A DNA stretch of 8,109 nt from an uncultured Panacagrimonas sp. (GTDB lineage Bacteria; Pseudomonadota; Gammaproteobacteria; Nevskiales; Nevskiaceae): positions 1 to 8,109 of the forward strand of contig CAMLNE010000196.1 in the NCBI GenBank assembly GCA_946481265.1, given 5' to 3'. A program made the position numbers and the translations under genes. Positions 5,602 to 8,109 of the stretch are shown in pieces (position 1 is the stretch's first letter; each line of letters opens with the position of its first letter). The notes beneath the pieces are model-generated. The model searched no databases. It worked only from the letters and a program-made list of their open reading frames with translations, and was not told the origin of the DNA.

Positions 5602-7605
5602 ATGAAACCTATCCGCAAGCTGCTCATCGCCAACCGCGGCGAAATTGCCTGCCGCATCGCCCGCACGGCGCGGCGGCTCGGCATTGCCGTCGCCGGCATC
5701 CATTCGCAGGCCGATGCGCGGGCGCGTCATGTGCGCGAACTCGGCGAATCGGTGCTGGTCGGCGCCGCCGCGCCCGCTGCGAGTTATCTCAACGTGGCCG
5801 CCATCATCGCGGCGGCCAGGAAAGTCGGCGCGGACGCGATCCATCCCGGCTATGGCTTTGTCTCGGAGAACCCGGCGTTCGTGCGCGCGGTGGAGGCCGC
5901 GGGGCTGTGCTTCGTGGGCCCGACGGCCGAAACCATGGAACGCCTGGGCGGCAAGGCCTCGGCCAAGCGCGAGGCGGCCAAGCTCGGCATTCCCACCGTG
6001 CCCGGCGACAGCGCCGGCCTGTCCGACCCGGCGGCGGTGATCGAAGCGGTGCGTGCGTGTGGGTTGCCGGCGCTGCTCAAGGCCGTGGCCGGCGGCGGTG
6101 GGCGCGGCATGGCGCTGATCGAGAGTTTCGAGAACCTGCCGACACGCTTGGACAGCGCGATGCGCGAGGCGGCGCAGGCCTTCGGCAGCGGCGAGATGAT
6201 CGTCGAACGCTACCTGCCGCACGTGCGCCACATCGAGGTGCAGGTCGCCGGTGACGGCCGTGGCGAGGCGATCCATCTCTACGAGCGTGAGTGCTCGCTG
6301 CAACGCCGCCACCAGAAGGTGATTGAGGAAGCGCCCTCAGCCGGCCTGGAACCGGGCCTGCGCGCGCGCATCCTCGAAGATGCGCGTCGTCTGGCCGCAG
6401 CGCTGCACTATCGCGGCCTGGGAACCGTGGAGTTCATCGTCAGCGGCAGCGATTACTACTTCCTGGAAGTCAATCCGCGCCTGCAGGTCGAGCATCCGGT
6501 CACCGAGGAAATCACGGGGCTTGATCTGGTCGAGCTGCAGTTGCGCATCGCCGCCACCGGCACCCTGGGCCTGAAGCAGGAACAGGTGCAGGTGCGCGGA
6601 CATTCCTTCGAGGCGCGCGTCTATGCCGAGGACGCGGACGCCGGCTTCCTGCCCGGGGCCGGCCTGCTGCGCTGGCTGCGCTTTCCGACCGAGTCCCTGC
6701 GCGTGGAAAGCGGCGTGGATGCGGGCGACGAGATCACGCCTTTCTATGATCCGATGATCGCCAAGCTGATCAGCCGCGGCGCCCACCGCGTCGAGGCGCT
6801 GGAGCGCCTGTCCGCGGGGCTGGCGTCCTGCGAGGTGGTGGGTCTGACTACGAACCTGGGCTTCCTGCGCGAACTGCTCGGCTGGCCGGAAACCCGCAGC
6901 GGGGAGATGCACACGCGTCTGATCGACGCACGTTGGCAGCCCGCTGAGCGCCGCGTCGAGACACCCGCCGAACACCTCGCCGCAGCCGCGCTGTGGTGGC
7001 TGGCGCGCGAGCGCCGCCGCTGCGACTGGGGCGTGTGGACCCAGCCCGAGTTCAGCGGCTGGCGCACCCTGGCCGGGCCGTCCCTGCCCTCGCCGCAACC
7101 CTCGGTGATGCTCGCCGCCGGCGGCGTGAACTGGGCGGTGCATTTCTCGGCGCCCGATGCGCAGGGCTTCACCCAGATCGCGCTGGCAGCGGAGGCACAG
7201 GCCGCCGTGAACCTGCGCGCCTGCCTGTCGGCGACGTCCGACGGCGCACAGGTGCTCGAATGCGGTGATACCAGCCTGGAGCTGCGCCTCTTTGCGGACG
7301 GCGCGGCGGTGGAAGTTCACAGCGCACACGGCACCAGCCGCTTCGATGCGGCCCCGCCGCTGGCCGCGTCCGCCGCGACCGCCGTGATCGGCAGCGAACT
7401 CAAGGCGCCGATGATGGGCAAGGTGGTGGCGGTGCTCGCCGCCGAAGGCGACGCGGTGCAGGCCGGACAGACCGTGATCGTGCTGGAGTCGATGAAGATG
7501 GAATTGCAGGTCGTGGCCGAGCGCGATGGCACGGTCTGCGGCCTGCGCTGCGCGGTCGGCGACATGGTTGGACGAGGCGATGTGCTGTGCGAAGTGACGG
7601 CGTGA
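5602..7605 (+). CDS. Acyl-CoA carboxylase, biotin carboxylase/BCCP (alpha) subunit
   Basis: A 667-residue biotin-containing subunit, the usual size for MCC, GCC or PCC alpha. It carboxylates its own biotin with ATP and bicarbonate and delivers the CO2 to the beta subunit encoded upstream. The biotin carboxylase domain (1-445) begins KLLIANRGEIACRI, has the ATP-loop KAVAGGGGRGM (160-170), CSLQRRHQKVIEEAP (231-245) and catalytic Glu277, Glu289, Asn291 and Arg293 in the EVNPRLQVEHP motif, and Arg339 in FEARVYAED. These match the E. coli AccC residues almost one for one. A poorly conserved linker/BT-type domain (about 450-595) would hold the beta subunit. The biotinyl domain (598-667) has ESMKME with Lys632 as the biotin site. 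ATG 5602 is chosen because the motif KLLIANRGE normally starts a few residues after the initiator; the open frame further left (from 5254) lies inside the beta gene. There is an 11-base gap to the beta gene and no strong ribosome site, suggesting coupling. Confidence 0.95.
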   Translation: MKPIRKLLIANRGEIACRIARTARRLGIAVAGIHSQADARARHVRELGESVLVGAAAPAASYLNVAAIIAAARKVGADAIHPGYGFVSENPAFVRAVEAAGLCFVGPTAETMERLGGKASAKREAAKLGIPTVPGDSAGLSDPAAVIEAVRACGLPALLKAVAGGGGRGMALIESFENLPTRLDSAMREAAQAFGSGEMIVERYLPHVRHIEVQVAGDGRGEAIHLYERECSLQRRHQKVIEEAPSAGLEPGLRARILEDARRLAAALHYRGLGTVEFIVSGSDYYFLEVNPRLQVEHPVTEEITGLDLVELQLRIAATGTLGLKQEQVQVRGHSFEARVYAEDADAGFLPGAGLLRWLRFPTESLRVESGVDAGDEITPFYDPMIAKLISRGAHRVEALERLSAGLASCEVVGLTTNLGFLRELLGWPETRSGEMHTRLIDARWQPAERRVETPAEHLAAAALWWLARERRRCDWGVWTQPEFSGWRTLAGPSLPSPQPSVMLAAGGVNWAVHFSAPDAQGFTQIALAAEAQAAVNLRACLSATSDGAQVLECGDTSLELRLFADGAAVEVHSAHGTSRFDAAPPLAASAATAVIGSELKAPMMGKVVAVLAAEGDAVQAGQTVIVLESMKMELQVVAERDGTVCGLRCAVGDMVGRGDVLCEVTA

Positions 7606-7625
7606 AGACGCGAAGCGGTATTACC

Positions 7626-7634
7626 GGAGCAAGG
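7626..7634 (+). promoter_or_regulatory. Ribosome binding site of the lyase gene
   Basis: GGAG (7626-7629) and AAGG (7631-7634) precede ATG 7637 by 7 and 2 bases. GGAG has the better spacing. The 31-base gap from the carboxylase gene shows no promoter or terminator, so the lyase belongs to the same operon. Confidence 0.5.
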
Positions 7635-7636
7635 CA

Positions 7637-8109
7637 ATGAGCGATTTCCCGAAGTTCGTCGAATTCCACGAGGAAGGGGTACGCGAAGGCTTCCAGATGG
7701 AGCCCGTGACCTATCCGCGCGCGCAACGCGCCGCACTGATCGATGCGCTCTCGGACACGGGTCTGAGGCAGATCCAGGTCGGATCGCTGGTCAACCCCGG
7801 CAAGGTGCCGCAGATGGCCGACACCCTGGAGCTGTTCGCGGACATCAAGAAGAACCCGGACGTGCGCTACACCCTGCTCTGGCTCAACGAGTCGGGCTAC
7901 CGCAGGGCGCGCGAGGTCCAGGGCGCGTTCAATCACGCGCCGCTGATGTATTACCTGACCGATGCCTTTGCCATGCGCAACAACAACCGCACGGCGATGG
8001 AAATGCGCGCCGAGCAGGAGGCCTGGCTGGATCGCTACCTGGCCGACGGCGCGTTCCCGCAGAAGGTCTATGTGATGACAGCCTGGGGTTGCAACCTGGG
8101 CGGCCCGGT
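7637..8109 (+). CDS. HMG-CoA lyase-like protein (DRE-TIM family), 5' part
   Basis: The frame starts at ATG 7637 and is open to the window edge, showing 157 residues of what is usually a protein of about 300. It resembles the N-terminal half of the DRE-TIM (HMGL-like) barrel: REGFQMEP at residues 16-23 corresponds to the catalytic RDGLQNE of HMG-CoA lyase, then GLRQIQVGSLVNPGKVPQM matches the V-x-x-FVSPKWVPQM stretch with its IE-type strand, and VMTAWGCNLGGP matches the later V-S-x-ALGCPYEG strand. The role would be to cleave the hydrated 3-hydroxy-glutaryl-CoA-type product into acetyl-CoA and a keto acid, the last step of the pathway. Two key points differ from standard HMG-CoA lyase: the Asp after the catalytic Arg, a metal ligand, is Glu17, and the LQ pair is FQ. 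The metal-binding H-x-H and catalytic Cys regions lie beyond the window, so activity cannot be judged fully. Confidence 0.85.
   Translation, partial: MSDFPKFVEFHEEGVREGFQMEPVTYPRAQRAALIDALSDTGLRQIQVGSLVNPGKVPQMADTLELFADIKKNPDVRYTLLWLNESGYRRAREVQGAFNHAPLMYYLTDAFAMRNNNRTAMEMRAEQEAWLDRYLADGAFPQKVYVMTAWGCNLGGP

Larger units (their letters stand above)
2029..8109 (+). other. Acyl-CoA degradation operon with liu/atu-like logic
   Basis: Five genes follow each other on one strand with spacings of -4, +5, +11 and +31 bases, and no terminator-like structure was noticed between them. The set (dehydrogenase, hydratase, two carboxylase subunits, lyase) contains every reaction type needed to take a 3-methyl-branched acyl-CoA to a glutaryl-CoA-type intermediate and cleave it. 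The order dehydrogenase-hydratase-beta-alpha-lyase differs from the common liuABCDE order, where the hydratase lies between the two carboxylase genes. An activating acyl-CoA ligase or a thiolase is not visible and may lie downstream. Confidence 0.75.

Noticed and set aside
6337..7329. 330-codon open frame on the minus strand
   Set aside because: It is antisense to the biotin carboxylase gene and has no recognisable motifs.
2029..8109. Straight annotation as the leucine degradation operon liuABCDE
   Set aside because: The dehydrogenase lacks the isovaleryl-CoA dehydrogenase base position, the gene order differs, the regulator is not LiuR-like, and three other enzymes have altered key residues. 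Only the overall logic is shared.

Overview
The window is about two-thirds G+C and gene-dense. All convincing genes are on the plus strand. Codon use and gene content suggest a high-GC proteobacterium; a gamma- or betaproteobacterium that lives on lipids or hydrocarbons is my tentative guess. No rRNA, tRNA, transposase, integrase or CRISPR array is visible, and nothing suggests recent transfer.

Layout. Positions 1-393 hold the 3' end of a DUF2505/SRPBCC-like gene whose start lies outside the window. Positions 494-913 hold a second small SRPBCC (START-like) protein. Positions 963-1745 hold a MerR-family regulator with an unusual architecture: a normal MerR DNA-binding domain, a second MerR-like segment and a Lys/Arg-rich tail. 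Positions 1746-2028 are a 283-base intergenic region with a perfect 9-bp inverted repeat, a pair of direct repeats, an AT-rich candidate promoter and a 10-codon leader ORF. From 2029 to the window end runs a tight catabolic operon: acyl-CoA dehydrogenase, enoyl-CoA hydratase, carboxyltransferase (beta) and biotin carboxylase/BCCP (alpha) subunits of an acyl-CoA carboxylase, and the 5' part of an HMG-CoA-lyase-like gene. The lyase gene is open at the right edge.

How the genes fit together. Dehydrogenation, biotin-dependent carboxylation, hydration and retro-Claisen-type cleavage are the steps used for leucine-derived isovaleryl-CoA (liu genes) and for acyclic terpenoid acids (atu genes). They deal with a 3-methyl branch that blocks ordinary beta-oxidation. 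The operon therefore probably degrades a beta-branched, possibly cyclic or terpenoid, acyl-CoA, under control of the adjacent MerR protein.

The most interesting point is that this is not a standard liu operon. The dehydrogenase resembles cyclohexanecarboxyl-CoA dehydrogenases (AliB type) more than isovaleryl-CoA dehydrogenase and has Asp where most family members have the catalytic Glu. The hydratase has His in place of the second catalytic Glu. The carboxyltransferase differs from methylcrotonyl-CoA carboxylase in otherwise conserved loops. The lyase has REGFQ instead of RDGLQ. The true substrate is unknown from sequence alone.
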